DNA of 32,891 nt, taken from assembly GCA_905234625.1 (NCBI GenBank), contig CAJOIC010000035.1:1-32891 (forward strand). Direction: 5' to 3'. The notes under the pieces were generated by a model. The model saw only the letters and a list, made by a program, of their open reading frames with translations. It was not told where the DNA came from and ran no database searches. The position numbers and the translations under genes were made by a program. Shown here piece after piece: positions 32,808 to 32,891 of the stretch. This stretch comes from an uncultured Oscillospiraceae bacterium (GTDB taxonomy: Bacteria > Bacillota > Clostridia > Oscillospirales > Oscillospiraceae). Position 1 is the first letter of the stretch, and each line of letters opens with the position of its first letter.

Positions 32808-32891
32808 TCAGTTTTCCTCCAACAGGAGCAGATGCTCTGTCGCCATATCGTAATACAACCGAACGCTGCCGGCGGTATCGGCCACATGGAC
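32808..32891 (-). CDS. 3' end of an unidentified leftward gene (partial)
   Basis: Open frame from the right edge to a TGA at 32808-32810; 27 residues are visible, ending HLLLLEEN. A terminator follows after 3 bases, supporting a real gene end. The fragment is too short to classify. Knowing this gene would help interpret the micropeptides next to it. Confidence 0.6.
   Translation of the reverse strand, partial: VHVADTAGSVRLYYDMATEHLLLLEEN

Overview
The window is chromosomal DNA from a GC-rich member of the Bacillota, most likely a gut Clostridia of the Oscillospiraceae type. I infer this from several things: strong AGGAGG ribosome binding sites, sigma-A type promoters, a CIRCE heat-shock operator, a single-chain glycyl-tRNA synthetase, paired UPF0237/UPF0210 genes, and G/C-ending codons with AT-rich promoter islands. 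No rRNA, tRNA, CRISPR array, prophage or insertion sequence is visible. Genes are densely packed on both strands and separated by well-formed bidirectional terminators.

Layout, left to right. (1) 1-3650: the tail of an unknown gene, a CIRCE-controlled small heat-shock protein, and a large secreted lipoprotein with BspA-like and beta-helix character. (2) 3656-5381: a leftward pair, a polyprenyl-phosphate sugar transferase and a nucleotidyltransferase, that looks like an orphan glycan-initiation module. (3) 5403-7297: a FliB-like Cys-rich protein overlapping an RluA-type pseudouridine synthase. (4) 7315-12238: isocitrate dehydrogenase and aconitase leftward and citrate synthase rightward from one divergent promoter region, together the oxidative half of the TCA cycle leading to 2-oxoglutarate. 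(5) 12239-15835: galE, trmO, a UPF0237 ACT protein and a UPF0210 gene with a frameshift near its 3' end. (6) 15860-20434: a leftward translation/RNA block, typA, rpsO and pnp. (7) 20460-24456: a MATE transporter, YfbR-like nucleotidase, glycyl-tRNA synthetase and a small membrane protein. (8) 24472-25903: a second MATE transporter, leftward. (9) 25974-28691: a second large secreted beta-helix-like protein followed by an unusually dense array of stem-loops. (10) 28731-31082: an amino-acid permease and a metallophosphoesterase, leftward. (11) 31178-32286: a secreted SnoaL/NTF2-like protein. (12) 32406-32747: two tandem genes for almost identical 18-residue peptides, with a palindrome-rich promoter and a downstream hairpin. 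(13) 32763-32891: the 3' end of another leftward gene.

The most novel item is the tandem micropeptide locus (32488-32645). The two copies differ at seven bases, six of them synonymous and one giving K to R, and each has its own strong ribosome binding site, so the peptide itself appears to be under selection. I do not recognise it. Second is the stem-loop array at 28456-28691. Other points of interest are the probable 11-base slippage deletion in the UPF0210 gene, a dispersed 21-bp intergenic repeat, a recurring TTATGTAAAC motif, paired palindromes in front of the secreted SnoaL gene, and a shared SGEPSGS-type linker in the secreted proteins.
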